Of a DNA stretch of 32,817 nucleotides, positions 1 to 8,423 are shown piece by piece. The notes beneath the pieces were generated by a model. It was not told the origin of the DNA and ran no database searches. It saw only the letters and a list, made by a program, of their open reading frames with translations. The stretch's first letter is position 1, and each line of letters opens with the position of its first letter. The position numbers and the translations under genes are program-made. Location: positions 1 through 32,817 of the forward strand of contig JAYGEX010000024.1 in the NCBI GenBank assembly GCA_046582185.1, written 5' to 3'. Origin of the DNA: GCA-002726655 sp046582185. Lineage in GTDB: Bacteria > Pseudomonadota > Gammaproteobacteria > Pseudomonadales > Azotimanducaceae.

Positions 1-74
1 ACAGTCGCGGGCCATGAAGGCGTCTTCGCCGCTTTACCAAACGAGCTGACTCTGGCGCATATATATCAGCTACA

Positions 75-839
75 TCAGGCGGTCGAACCTCCGTCCGCCA
101 TGTAAACCGAGCCGGTAATAAATTCACTATCATCGGAAGCCAGAAAGAGCATGATCTTGGCGATATCTTCGGGTTCAGCATAGCGCCCCAGGGGAATTCG
201 CGAGCGCATCTGCTCTCTCACTACTTCAGCGTTACCAGGTGCAAACCCTTCTTCCAGGCTTCGCATCATGCGCGTTTCAACGGGTGATGGGTTTACGGTA
301 TTAACCCGTATATTCATGGATGCACACTCTCGAGCCGCGGACTTCATCATACCAATGACCGCATGTTTGGAAGTCACATAGGGTGCGACATTAGGCCCGC
401 CACTAACACCTGCCACACTGGATGTTATGATGATGCTGCCACCGCCCCTTTTATTGATGGCTGGTATTGATGCCTTCAATCCCAAAAAAGGCCCTTTCAC
501 ATTCACAGCAATCACCTGGTCGAATTTATCCTCGTCGTAGTCAACGATAGAAGCGACATCGCCTTCGATACCCGCATTAGCCAGAAAGACATCGACACCT
601 CCGTAGCGCTCTTCAGCTGTACTAATCATTGTATAATTGTCTGATGCCTTGGTGACATCTGCGACACAGTAACTGACCCTGTTGCTGCCAATGTCATCGC
701 AAGCTGATTTGAGTGCCTGCTCGTCAAGATCAACAAGCAACACATTAGCGCCTTCGCTTACAAAAAGTTTCCCCGCTGCTTTACCGATGCCGCCAGCGCC
801 ACCAGTGATTACTACTACCTTTCCTTCCAATCGAGACAT
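75..839 (-). CDS. SDR family NAD(P)-dependent oxidoreductase
   Basis: Classical short-chain dehydrogenase/reductase of 254 residues, the usual family length. The Rossmann glycine motif TGGAGGIG lies at residues 12-19, an acidic D37 after the second strand suggests NAD rather than NADP preference, and NAG is at 88-90. The catalytic residues appear as N113, S140/S141, Y154 and K158 (YVTSK). The C-terminal YMADGG is typical of the FabG-like group. It should catalyse cytoplasmic alcohol/ketone interconversion; the substrate cannot be read from sequence. It is the last gene of a minus-strand run behind the sulfatase, GST-like and small membrane protein genes, so it probably belongs to that catabolic operon. 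The start ATG at 839 fits the family N-terminus. Confidence 0.93.
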   Translation of the reverse strand: MSRLEGKVVVITGGAGGIGKAAGKLFVSEGANVLLVDLDEQALKSACDDIGSNRVSYCVADVTKASDNYTMISTAEERYGGVDVFLANAGIEGDVASIVDYDEDKFDQVIAVNVKGPFLGLKASIPAINKRGGGSIIITSSVAGVSGGPNVAPYVTSKHAVIGMMKSAARECASMNIRVNTVNPSPVETRMMRSLEEGFAPGNAEVVREQMRSRIPLGRYAEPEDIAKIMLFLASDDSEFITGSVYMADGGSTA

Positions 840-891
840 ATCACTTCATCCTTCTGGGTACGACTACACTAATCCGGGAACGATGACCTTA

Positions 892-1557
892 TCACCGCCG
901 CCTGGGAATTTTCTGATCCTCAGGTAAGGTACAGATTCGATCCATCCGTGTCACGCTACCATCGGCGTATTCCCATATCAGTTGCTCGCCATCGAGATAA
1001 CGCCGTACCACGACCGGCCCCCAGCCAAGGACATGAAAATCCAGAACACCCTTATTCCAGATCATACTTGCGGAGGTTCTCGGGCAATAGGGTTTATCAC
1101 CAATCGTGAAAGCGACACTACCCTGGGTATCATCGGTGTTTTCCCCCAGCGTGCTGTTGGGTCCATAGTCATGAATGATTCCACTACTGGTCACCACAAC
1201 CCGGCGGCCGCACTGTTCAATGCGTTCTACGTGACCTTTATGACCACCTTCCACCCCTAGCCACAGGCCACGAATATCATCCGCACCTTCAACTAACGGC
1301 TCTGTACAGGCAGCCAATATCGGTAGAGGGAAATGCGTATAGCTACAGCCCGGTGTATTACCTTTCGCAATGTCCGCTGCCACTTTGCCACTGCCGCCCA
1401 ATACGGGTAATTCGCAGTAATTGATCACACTGCCATCACCAGCCAATGTCGCGGGATCGGTCGTGACGGTCGGACGAGGTGAGAAAAATAAAAACCAGAA
1501 TGCCAGCAACACTACGGATGTAAGGCCGATCAGAATTCGAACAAGAATCTTCTTCAT
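892..1557 (-). CDS. membrane-anchored hypothetical protein
   Basis: I do not recognise a named family. The protein (221 aa from the ATG at 1557) starts with a lysine/arginine-flanked hydrophobic segment at about residues 4-27, which is an uncleaved signal anchor or signal peptide, so most of the chain should be extracytoplasmic. The remainder is soluble, rich in Gly, Val and Asp, and has several cysteines (in NYCELP, GCSYTH, AACTEP, EQCGRR, PYCPR and RICTLP contexts) that could form disulfides after export. The preceding codon is a TTG; I prefer the ATG because an AGGGG ribosome-binding site sits upstream. It lies 23 bases downstream of the GST-like gene and 52 bases upstream of the SDR gene on the same strand, consistent with co-transcription. 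Confidence 0.75.
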   Translation of the reverse strand: MKKILVRILIGLTSVVLLAFWFLFFSPRPTVTTDPATLAGDGSVINYCELPVLGGSGKVAADIAKGNTPGCSYTHFPLPILAACTEPLVEGADDIRGLWLGVEGGHKGHVERIEQCGRRVVVTSSGIIHDYGPNSTLGENTDDTQGSVAFTIGDKPYCPRTSASMIWNKGVLDFHVLGWGPVVVRRYLDGEQLIWEYADGSVTRMDRICTLPEDQKIPRRR

Positions 1558-1580
1558 CAAACGCCCCTATCATTTTCGGA

Positions 1581-2699
1581 CTAAAGCCAGACTTCCAGAT
1601 TGTTCTTACGGCCAATCTCTCTCGTTAAGTTGATATCAAGCACCGAATTCATATCACAACTGGATAACATCTCTGCAACTTCTTTCCGATTATTCTCACC
1701 AAGGGCCGCAAACTCATCCTGAACGCGCTTTAACAAATAGAAACGAAAGGGTTGCGCCAGTGCATTGATCTCTAAACCGCGAACCTTAAACGAACCCAAA
1801 CCAACACCTCTGGGAACTTCAGAACCTGGAGGCAAACTGTCCTGGGCATCTATCCATTCATTAATGCAAGCAGCCGCTGCTTGCGTTTCTGGCACAAAAT
1901 CAATTGCGATCTGCTTTAACACATCAATCAAGGTCTCTGGCACCTCATCATTCGGCAGGTAATTTCCATCCTGATCTTCAAACTCGCCAACATCCGGTTC
2001 AGGTCGATTCATCCGTTCAACCCACCTGAACAAGCGTATTGCCTGCGCCTGCATTAACGATAGTGGTTTTGGGTCACGGCCGAGGTGTCCGTAAAATGGG
2101 GCAATCAAGCCGAAGTCGCCAACGCAAGGTTTGCCACCCAGTAAATAAGGGTGGTCAGCAAAATGGCTATCGAACTTTTCTATAAGTTCTTGATAAAGCG
2201 CCTCCACCAGTTCAAAAGTTTCAGGCACAGCGCCAAACGCCATACATGCGGCACGCATTCGATCTGCCGCTTTATCGCCCTTCTTCTCGCGATCAGGGCC
2301 AGGCGGCATCATTGTTCTAAAATGAAATCTTAGAAAATTGAGATTTTGTTCCGGGAAATTCCATCGATAATGCATCGCGGGACGTAACAAACCTTCTGCG
2401 CCTATGACATCCATTAGTCTGCTGATAATTCGCTGCTTTGGCGTCATCGGCGAAAACTGCGGTCCGCCCACCTCTTCCAGCTGATCAACTATGGCGACGC
2501 CATCGCGAATCACATCACCCGTTGGCGTTTCAATGGTCGGTACACTGGCACGTCCACCGGCCTTTGGCAGGACAATATCGATGTAGTGACGAGATGTGGG
2601 AATTATCTCACGATAATCGATACCGGCCTTAATCAGGTAACTTCTGGCCCGCCCGGTGTAAAGTGAAAGTGGTGATCCGTAGAGTGTCATTCTACTCAT
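1581..2699 (-). CDS. glutathione S-transferase family protein
   Basis: The N-terminus (MTLYGSPLSLYTGRARSYL) is a GST thioredoxin-fold start with a Ser/Tyr-rich active-site region, followed by ASVPTIETPTGDVIRDGVAIVDQLE, which carries the cis-Pro and the glutathione-binding strand. The helical C-terminal domain (about residues 90-230) contains YLLGGKPCVGDFGLIAPFYGHLG, the usual GST N-capping region. At about 372 residues it is longer than ordinary GSTs (about 200-230); the last 130 or so residues are an extension of unknown role. I start it at ATG 2699 rather than 2720 because a GGAG sequence lies about 8 bases upstream and the GST fold begins there. It is 24 bases downstream of the sulfatase gene, hence likely one operon. 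Confidence 0.85.
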   Translation of the reverse strand: MSRMTLYGSPLSLYTGRARSYLIKAGIDYREIIPTSRHYIDIVLPKAGGRASVPTIETPTGDVIRDGVAIVDQLEEVGGPQFSPMTPKQRIISRLMDVIGAEGLLRPAMHYRWNFPEQNLNFLRFHFRTMMPPGPDREKKGDKAADRMRAACMAFGAVPETFELVEALYQELIEKFDSHFADHPYLLGGKPCVGDFGLIAPFYGHLGRDPKPLSLMQAQAIRLFRWVERMNRPEPDVGEFEDQDGNYLPNDEVPETLIDVLKQIAIDFVPETQAAAACINEWIDAQDSLPPGSEVPRGVGLGSFKVRGLEINALAQPFRFYLLKRVQDEFAALGENNRKEVAEMLSSCDMNSVLDINLTREIGRKNNLEVWL

Positions 2700-2723
2700 G
2701 TGTCGCTCCTTATATATCACGCT

Positions 2724-4340
2724 TTAGTTAGACCAGATGATCGTCTCATAGTCCGCTTCTGGCAGCATGTTAATGGTGTAATCAATAGCGATGGGCACCT
2801 CTATCAGCGTAGGCCAAAGCGGCTCCACCATCTGGCTATCCAATTCATATAATGCGGCACGTAGTCTTGCCAGTTGCTCTGGTTCTGACTCGCTGAGGTT
2901 ACTTTGTTCCGTCGGGTCGTCATTCAGGTTGTACAACCAGGTCCTGCCGTTCTGCTCTTGCAATTGAAGCTTCCAGCCGTCCATTTGCACAACCTTGTAA
3001 CCGCCCGTACGCCAGAACAGCGGTCTATTTAAAACAGCTTGCGAATCGGATAGCGCATAATCAAGAATGTCCACGCCATCGATCACTCTATCCGCTGGCA
3101 CCGGCACGCCCGCGGCGGCAAGTACAGTTGGAAAAATATCGATATGCGCAACCGCAGTATCGAACTGACTGCCAGCGGGAATTCTTTCCGGCCAACGGAT
3201 AAAATACGGCGCGTGAATGCCACCTTCAAAGAAGGTGATTTTCCAGCCTCGATAAGGTTTATTCAGGTCTGGAAGGCCAACATATCCTGCTCCACCGTTA
3301 TCACTGGTGAAAATGACGAGAGTATTGTCAGACACACCATTGTCCTCAAGAGCATCGAGCACTTGCCCGATCCCACGGTCGAGCCCGCGCAGCATGGCCG
3401 CATAGGTACGTTCTGTGTGATCGCTGATGTGCCCAAGTGCGTCATAGTCTGCCTTCTCAGCCTGTAAGGGAGTGTGCGGCGCATTGTAGGCAAGATATAT
3501 AAAGAAAGGGCGGTTTCGATTGGCCTCAATTACCTTGACAGCCTGGCGGCTAAAATAATCCGTCATATGAGAATCCGGATGAAAGCGCTCTCCATCATTA
3601 AACCGAACTGCGTACTTGAGGTTGGCCCAAAGAAATTTGTCTATGGGATCAAAGTCCTGCTTGGAGTTCACCACTTGATCATCACCTTCTGCCATAAACA
3701 ATGCTGCTCCTGGCAAGAACCCGAGAAACTCATCAAAGCCCTGATCGTTTGGCGTCATGCCTTCTCCATAACCTAGATGCCATTTACCGAGCGCTACAGA
3801 GTGGTAACCCTTTGATTTCAGCATTTCCGGAAGGGTCACTTCGCTACCGGGTAATCCCAACTGATCCATCGACGGATAATTTTCAGCATTTTCTGCAATG
3901 TATCCGTCACCTGCTGTAAAGCGGGCAAACTGTGGCGGCGCAGGTGTGAACTCAAATCCCACACGTGCTGGGTAGCGCCCGGTTAACAACGCCGCCCGCG
4001 ACGGCGCGCAGGTACCATTGCCTGCATAACCATTGGCGAAGTGAATGCCCTCTGACGCTATTGAATCGATGTTTGGCGTAGGCACGCTGCCACTACTGAT
4101 ACCGCCACCGTAGAAGGTAATGTCATTAAAGCCAAGATCATCCGCTACTATCAGGACGATATTAGGTGGCCTATCCTCGCCTGTTGGTTCAACTGGGCCA
4201 GACTGCCAGGTCACGTCTTTGTGTTCGGCAACAGGAGCTAAAATCGTCGATATGATACCTGGCAGGTAATACCAGTACTTCGAAAAAAGGAAGCCGCCTA
4301 CAACAGCGATGACAACAATTCCGGCAAATATCTTTTTCAT
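2724..4340 (-). CDS. type I sulfatase (arylsulfatase family), exported
   Basis: Sulfatase of about 538 residues that hydrolyses sulfate esters. It begins with a hydrophobic signal/anchor segment (about residues 4-20), placing the enzyme in the periplasm or membrane. NIVLIVADDLGFND supplies the metal-binding Asp pair (D67/D68). C111 in CAPSR-AALLTGR is the formylglycine signature, implying maturation by a formylglycine-generating enzyme not in this window. GKWHLG and the TSDNGG metal site follow. The substrate is unknown. The start is ATG 4340; the TTG one codon upstream is less likely. It is the first gene of the minus-strand operon and faces the divergent DUF1330-like/TetR pair, with a palindromic candidate operator in between. 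Confidence 0.93.
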   Translation of the reverse strand: MKKIFAGIVVIAVVGGFLFSKYWYYLPGIISTILAPVAEHKDVTWQSGPVEPTGEDRPPNIVLIVADDLGFNDITFYGGGISSGSVPTPNIDSIASEGIHFANGYAGNGTCAPSRAALLTGRYPARVGFEFTPAPPQFARFTAGDGYIAENAENYPSMDQLGLPGSEVTLPEMLKSKGYHSVALGKWHLGYGEGMTPNDQGFDEFLGFLPGAALFMAEGDDQVVNSKQDFDPIDKFLWANLKYAVRFNDGERFHPDSHMTDYFSRQAVKVIEANRNRPFFIYLAYNAPHTPLQAEKADYDALGHISDHTERTYAAMLRGLDRGIGQVLDALEDNGVSDNTLVIFTSDNGGAGYVGLPDLNKPYRGWKITFFEGGIHAPYFIRWPERIPAGSQFDTAVAHIDIFPTVLAAAGVPVPADRVIDGVDILDYALSDSQAVLNRPLFWRTGGYKVVQMDGWKLQLQEQNGRTWLYNLNDDPTEQSNLSESEPEQLARLRAALYELDSQMVEPLWPTLIEVPIAIDYTINMLPEADYETIIWSN

Positions 4341-4374
4341 CAATAGCCTATTCTACTTTCAATTGAACGCCAGG

Positions 4375-4390
4375 CTGGTACGTATACCAG
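4375..4390. promoter_or_regulatory. candidate TetR-type operator palindrome
   Basis: A perfect inverted repeat CTGGTA-cgta-TACCAG lies in the 169-base divergent gap between the sulfatase operon and the 4510 gene, with CGCC and GGCG flanking on the outer sides. Its size and position, about 35 bases upstream of the sulfatase start and close to a TetR-family gene, are typical of autoregulated TetR operators. The assignment is inference. Confidence 0.4.
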
Positions 4391-4509
4391 GGCGAGGTCT
4401 CGTTGAATTAATGTATAGCATTATTTTCACCATTGATACAGTATAAGCAACGACACCAGACATAAGTTTTATCCATCATTAACCGCCACCTTCCAACTGA
4501 GCATATTTA

Positions 4510-5142
4510 ATGAGCAGAACCTTTTTCTGGCTAATAGCCATCGCTACCTACCTGGTATTCTTTTCGTGGTACACCAGCTTTGAGGGGCCACTAACAGATG
4601 AAGAAATAGAGACGATCCTGCACAAGCTCGAAGCAGACGGATCAGCCCTGAAGGACCTTCGCACTTTGGAACATTTTATGCGCAGTGATACTGGCGATGA
4701 ATTCATTATGGTTAATCTGCTGGATTTGAATGAGACGCCTGTGACACTACCTGCTACCGGACCCGGGGCAACTGCCATGGAGCTGATGGATCACTACATG
4801 GAACACATGTTAAGTGCACAATTGATACGAGCATCTCACCCCGTCTTTTTCGGAAGAGCGGTTGCCGATGCCATGGACCTTGAAGGCATTGATGGTGCAG
4901 AGCATTGGGAAGTCGCTGCGCTTTTCAGGTATCGAAGCCGCAGGGATCTGATAGCAATAATTATAGACCCCGTTTTTTTTGAACGACACGATTACAAGAT
5001 GGCGGCACTGACAAAAACCATCGCTGTTCCCGTTGAACCTGTATTAAACCCCTTTAGCATGAGATTTATCGCGGCGATGTTGATCTTTTCAGTATTTGCG
5101 CTGATCGATATGCTCATATTCAGGCGATCGCGACAACAATGA
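4510..5142 (+). CDS. membrane-anchored DUF1330-like protein
   Basis: The 210-residue protein has a hydrophobic segment at each end (about residues 4-22 and 184-204), with a soluble central region. The central FIMVNLLDLNET stretch, followed by a helix containing HYMEHM and later WEVAALFRYRSRRDL, resembles the ferredoxin-like fold of DUF1330/EthD-like small proteins (family resemblance, low certainty). The ATG starts just after a weak ribosome-binding region. The stop codon overlaps the start of the TetR gene by 4 bases (ATGA), so the two are translationally coupled. Its function is unknown; the location suggests it belongs to the same regulated catabolic locus. Confidence 0.75.
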   Translation: MSRTFFWLIAIATYLVFFSWYTSFEGPLTDEEIETILHKLEADGSALKDLRTLEHFMRSDTGDEFIMVNLLDLNETPVTLPATGPGATAMELMDHYMEHMLSAQLIRASHPVFFGRAVADAMDLEGIDGAEHWEVAALFRYRSRRDLIAIIIDPVFFERHDYKMAALTKTIAVPVEPVLNPFSMRFIAAMLIFSVFALIDMLIFRRSRQQ

Positions 5143-5867
5143 TGAAAGAAACAGCTATCGGGAAACAGTCGCGTAGTGTTGCAACCCAGAAAGCGCTCAT
5201 GTTAGCCGCTGAAAAACTGATTGCCCAAAAGGGCATAGAAAATGTATCAATAAAGGAAATTGTCAAAGCTTCCGAGCAAAAAAACGAGTCCGCCCTCCAA
5301 TATCACTTTAAAAACCTCAAAGGTCTTATCGGTGCAATCCAGAATACTCGAAATAAGGAAATCCAGCTCAAACGGTCTGAATTGCTTCAAGAAATATTGG
5401 CGCTTACGAACAATCCTGAAGTAAGAGATATTTGTCGCCTGATGGTGATGCCAACGTTTCTTTTAGCAAAGGCAAGCCCGAAATTTCGGCGCTACGTCGT
5501 GGGCTTCAGTCTGCAATTGGCGTTAGCAGCCGATTCAACACTTACCGAAGTGGTCTGGCGGGGTGAAGGAGTTGATCACCGCTTGGGCAAACTACTGCGC
5601 ACGGCACTCCCAGACCTGGAGGAAACAATTTATCGACAACGTATGGAAAGCACGATCAGGCTCGCCTCGATTTCAATGTGCCATCATGCCCGCCAGAAAA
5701 ATGCATTTCGTGGTACTACGGCAGAGTTTTTCGTCAGTAGCCTGATCGACGCCATGACGGGACTGCTGAGGGCGCCGGTATCTGAAGAAACAACGGCAAT
5801 GGCCAAATCGCTGTCAAAGAGCCGGAAGCGGACTAAGCACGATTCCAGAAAATCTACATTGAGGTGA
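5139..5867 (+). CDS. TetR/AcrR family transcriptional regulator
   Basis: The protein has 242 residues. Its N-terminal DNA-binding domain reads ALMLAAEKLIAQKGIENVS, then IKEIVKASEQKNESALQYHFKNLKGLIGAI, the classical TetR helix-turn-helix in which YHFKNLKGL corresponds to the usual YHF.sKe.L signature. The C-terminal ligand-binding half is helical and the extreme C-terminus is basic (SKSRKRTKHDSRKS), which is unusual and may contact DNA. It overlaps the preceding gene by 4 bases and ends 5 bases from the convergent LLM gene. Most plausibly it represses its own pair and the divergent sulfatase operon; the inducer is unknown. Confidence 0.9.
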   Translation: MMKETAIGKQSRSVATQKALMLAAEKLIAQKGIENVSIKEIVKASEQKNESALQYHFKNLKGLIGAIQNTRNKEIQLKRSELLQEILALTNNPEVRDICRLMVMPTFLLAKASPKFRRYVVGFSLQLALAADSTLTEVVWRGEGVDHRLGKLLRTALPDLEETIYRQRMESTIRLASISMCHHARQKNAFRGTTAEFFVSSLIDAMTGLLRAPVSEETTAMAKSLSKSRKRTKHDSRKSTLR

Positions 5868-5872
5868 GGTGA

Positions 5873-6676
5873 CTAGCCCAGGGCCAGCGCCGCGAGTTTG
5901 TCCAATTGTGTCAGGTATTCGTCTGTGTTCGTATACTTTACAGAACAGATCAAACGCTCGACTCCCAACTGTCGATAACTGTCTATTGTGCTTTGCGTAT
6001 CAATCGCAGGTAAACCAGCCATAACGGTTACAGGGCCAGCTTCGACGCCCATTTCACTGGCGAGATTCTGGAAGGCCGCCATATCCTTTGCGAGTGTTTC
6101 GGGATTTTTCGCCATTGGTATCCAGCCATGTCCGAATTTCAGAGCACGTCTGGGCGCATGTTTCGCGCTTCCGCCGATGTAGATCGGTGGTGCCGGTGGC
6201 CGTGGGCTGAATATAAAGTCTTGCCCGTTTAGAGACACCACATCATTCTCAAAGCAGGCCTTGAAAACATTTAATGTCTCATCTGTAATTCTTCCCCGTT
6301 GGTGGCGATCTATTCCCAGCGCTCTAAACTCTGCATCCATCCAGCCCACTGCGATGCCTATCAATAATCTGTTGTTCGATAACTCCTGAATGGTGGCGAT
6401 TTGCTTTGCCGTTGGCAAGGCAGGACGATAAGGCGCAATCAATACACCTGTACCGAGATGAATGGAGCTGGTCATACCTGCAAGCCATGCCAGTGTCGTC
6501 AGCGGATCGGTATATCTACCCCCACTACCCTCTGCATCATCGGGCGGAATGGCGATGTGATCTGTAATCCATAGTGAATCAAACCCGAGATCGTCTGCGT
6601 GCCTGGCACAGGTCGACATAATATCCGCTGTGCTCAGTGGGCCCATATTGCGAAGCGTTGTGCCAATTTTCATCAT
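5873..6676 (-). CDS. LLM class flavin-dependent oxidoreductase (F420/FMN type)
   Basis: Luciferase-like monooxygenase fold, 267 residues. Diagnostic segments are FDSLWITDHIAIP near the N-terminus, DPLTTLAWLAGMTSSIHLGTGVLIAPYRPALPTAKQIATIQELSNNRLLIGIAVGW, and PPAPPIYIGGSAKHAPRRALKFGHGW. These match the group often annotated as probable F420-dependent oxidoreductases. The sequence does not show whether the organism makes F420, so FMN is equally possible. ATG at 6676 and 6673 are both usable; the first is kept because a GGCG-rich stretch precedes it. The neighbouring acyl-CoA-dehydrogenase-like flavoprotein on the same strand could be a partner in an oxidative catabolic pathway. Confidence 0.88.
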   Translation of the reverse strand: MMKIGTTLRNMGPLSTADIMSTCARHADDLGFDSLWITDHIAIPPDDAEGSGGRYTDPLTTLAWLAGMTSSIHLGTGVLIAPYRPALPTAKQIATIQELSNNRLLIGIAVGWMDAEFRALGIDRHQRGRITDETLNVFKACFENDVVSLNGQDFIFSPRPPAPPIYIGGSAKHAPRRALKFGHGWIPMAKNPETLAKDMAAFQNLASEMGVEAGPVTVMAGLPAIDTQSTIDSYRQLGVERLICSVKYTNTDEYLTQLDKLAALALG

Positions 6677-6736
6677 TGTTTCGCCTGACAGTTAAATTAC
6701 GTAATCAATAGATCATAGCAACAGTCAACAGGGGGA

Positions 6737-7903
6737 TCATAATCCTGGCGCTTCCTCATCGAGCCCGAGCAATACCCGGCCAGCAAGCTCCATAACCGGC
6801 TCAGTAACCATCATATGTTGTGAAGCAACATGGACGTCTCGAAAATGTTGTTGCAGACATGAGCTTTCAAAAACGGATGTCCCGCCAACGGCTGTGTACA
6901 TCTTGTCGATCACCTCGATTGAAGTATTGACCACATGAATATTTGCAGCTCTTAATTGTTGGCGATGTTCAAGTGTAGGCTCGTCTGTTTGGCAATGCTG
7001 CCAAACTTCATCACTTATTGCATAGAGATGACGTCGCGCCGCCGCAAGTTTGGTGTCAGCAACGGCAATATCTCCGTGAAGCTTTGGTCGATGTGCCAGG
7101 GTGCGCCGACTCCCCGCAGGCGTCTTTTGATTCGCAATTTGAATAACTTCATCGATCGAGGCCCGCGCCATTCCCATCGTGATAGCACCAATCGGCAACG
7201 ATAATAAGGCGAATCGTGGGTAACGATATATCGGCAGCTTTCTAAACTCCGTTTGATCTATCGACGAAGCCATACGCACTGCGGGCACCCAGACATTTTC
7301 GGCGCGATAATCACTGGAGCCGGAACCCCTCAGTCCTGAGACATGCCAGTTGTCGAGTATTTCTATCTCCCGGGGTTCAAAGAACACTCTGGTGAGCACA
7401 GGATCTACATCCTGACGAGGATTGCCGGACTCGTCAATTTCATGAATGCCGCCGGAGATCCATTGTGCGTTTCGACAGCCGGAACCCCAGCGCCAGTAAC
7501 CGTTGATAAGATAGCCCGGCTTGTCGTCTCGAATTTCAAATAATGCAGTACCGCTATCAGCAAAGACACCACTGGTAATAACATTGTGGTCCGCCATCAT
7601 TCTTTGCTGTTGTTCAGGGGCCAATGCACCTAACAGGTATTGAGATGTTGAGCCAATGAATACACACCATGCTGCAGAACCATTGGCACCAGCCAAGGTC
7701 TCGCAAACTTCATACAGCGTCACAGGATCCTGCGCCAATCCACCAATCTGCTGCGGTGTACAAAGCCTGTAGAATCCACTTGCCGCTAGCTTATCGGCAA
7801 GATCCTGTGGCAGGTACCGCAATGAGTCAATTTCAATGCTGCGCTCGCGCAGTTCAGTCAGGAACCTTTCTGCCGCGCCAACGAGTTTACGATGCTGATT
7901 CAT
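6737..7903 (-). CDS. acyl-CoA dehydrogenase-fold flavoprotein (HsaA/DszC-like monooxygenase type)
   Basis: The protein has 388 residues. The N-terminal helical region contains LPQDLADKLAASGFYRLCTPQQIGG and the middle has SAAWCVFIGSTSQYL. GYLINGYWRWGSGCRNAQWI is the beta-domain typical of flavin-dependent group D monooxygenases (HsaA, DszC, HpaB-like) rather than true acyl-CoA dehydrogenases. WHVSGLRGSGSSDYRAENVWVP is another hallmark of that subfamily. It probably uses reduced flavin and oxygen to hydroxylate an aromatic or cyclic substrate; a reductase partner is not in the window. It lies 60 bases upstream of the LLM gene on the same strand. Confidence 0.85.
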   Translation of the reverse strand: MNQHRKLVGAAERFLTELRERSIEIDSLRYLPQDLADKLAASGFYRLCTPQQIGGLAQDPVTLYEVCETLAGANGSAAWCVFIGSTSQYLLGALAPEQQQRMMADHNVITSGVFADSGTALFEIRDDKPGYLINGYWRWGSGCRNAQWISGGIHEIDESGNPRQDVDPVLTRVFFEPREIEILDNWHVSGLRGSGSSDYRAENVWVPAVRMASSIDQTEFRKLPIYRYPRFALLSLPIGAITMGMARASIDEVIQIANQKTPAGSRRTLAHRPKLHGDIAVADTKLAAARRHLYAISDEVWQHCQTDEPTLEHRQQLRAANIHVVNTSIEVIDKMYTAVGGTSVFESSCLQQHFRDVHVASQHMMVTEPVMELAGRVLLGLDEEAPGL

Positions 7904-8146
7904 TACGCAATCCCATTACCATAGTGACCTTTGAATTTTCCCGGCAGCAATTAAGATAGCGCCTTAAAGATTTGGTTCTCTTATGCATCCACATTGATGT
8001 ATCCATTTCGAATAAGATTGAGCGATGCTATCTTATATAGGCACTCACTGCTGTCCCGTTAAGAATTAAGAATAAGGCCTGATACTTCCTGATTTTGTTA
8101 CAATGATTTTGCGAAAAACAACTGTTGAAAAAGGAAGAATCAGACC
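7904..8146. other. intergenic region and left flank of IS relic
   Basis: No gene is seen. It holds a 9-base inverted repeat TAAGATAGC/GCTATCTTA (7952-7960 and 8027-8035) separated by 66 bases, and an imperfect 15-base inverted repeat (8076-8090 and 8132-8146, 13 of 15 matching) just before the transposase relic. The second repeat looks like part of the insertion-sequence left end. Promoters for the flanking divergent genes are presumably here but I cannot place them. Confidence 0.4.
8076..8146 (+). repeat. imperfect inverted repeat before transposase relic
   Basis: GGCCTGATACTTCCT (8076-8090) and AGGAAGAATCAGACC (8132-8146) pair at 13 of 15 positions across a 41-base spacer. The right arm ends exactly one base before the TTG start of the transposase fragment, so the hairpin would lie in the mRNA leader of the element. 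Confidence 0.55.
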
Positions 8147-8269
8147 TTGAGCCACCATAATACTGTGTTTTCACAACTGCTGAAACTGCTATCGAGACAT
8201 GAATTTGAAACGCTAGAAAAACAGCATCATAGCGGTCGATCTTTGTTTACCAGTTTTCCCCTGGGCTGA
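8147..8269 (+). pseudogene. IS4-family (DUF4372-type) transposase N-terminal relic
   Basis: A TTG-started reading frame gives a 40-residue peptide beginning L-SHHNTVFSQLLKLLSRHEF and continuing ETLEKQHHSGRS before a stop. This is the characteristic N-terminus of IS4-like transposases carrying the DUF4372 domain, normally several hundred residues long. After HHSGRS the sequence departs from the expected family continuation and terminates, so only the first tenth of the gene survives. No right end or DDE catalytic region is visible before the AAA+ gene. It marks an old insertion followed by deletion. Confidence 0.7.
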
Positions 8270-8423
8270 CTTCCGCACAACTAAGGGTGTTATAATTGCA
8301 TCGTATTGGCTACGACGAGATACTGCACAAAGCCCGAATCAGCCCATATAAATGAATGCTTCTTTCAAGGCTTGAAAATCATTACCCTGAGACTTATTTG
8401 TATTCCGCGCTAGAGGGATTAAC

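Noticed and set aside
1..105. A plus-strand frame open from the window edge to a TAA at 105, resembling a protein tail
   Set aside because: It overlaps the C-terminus of the well supported SDR gene on the other strand and shows no recognisable motif; there is too little sequence to call it.
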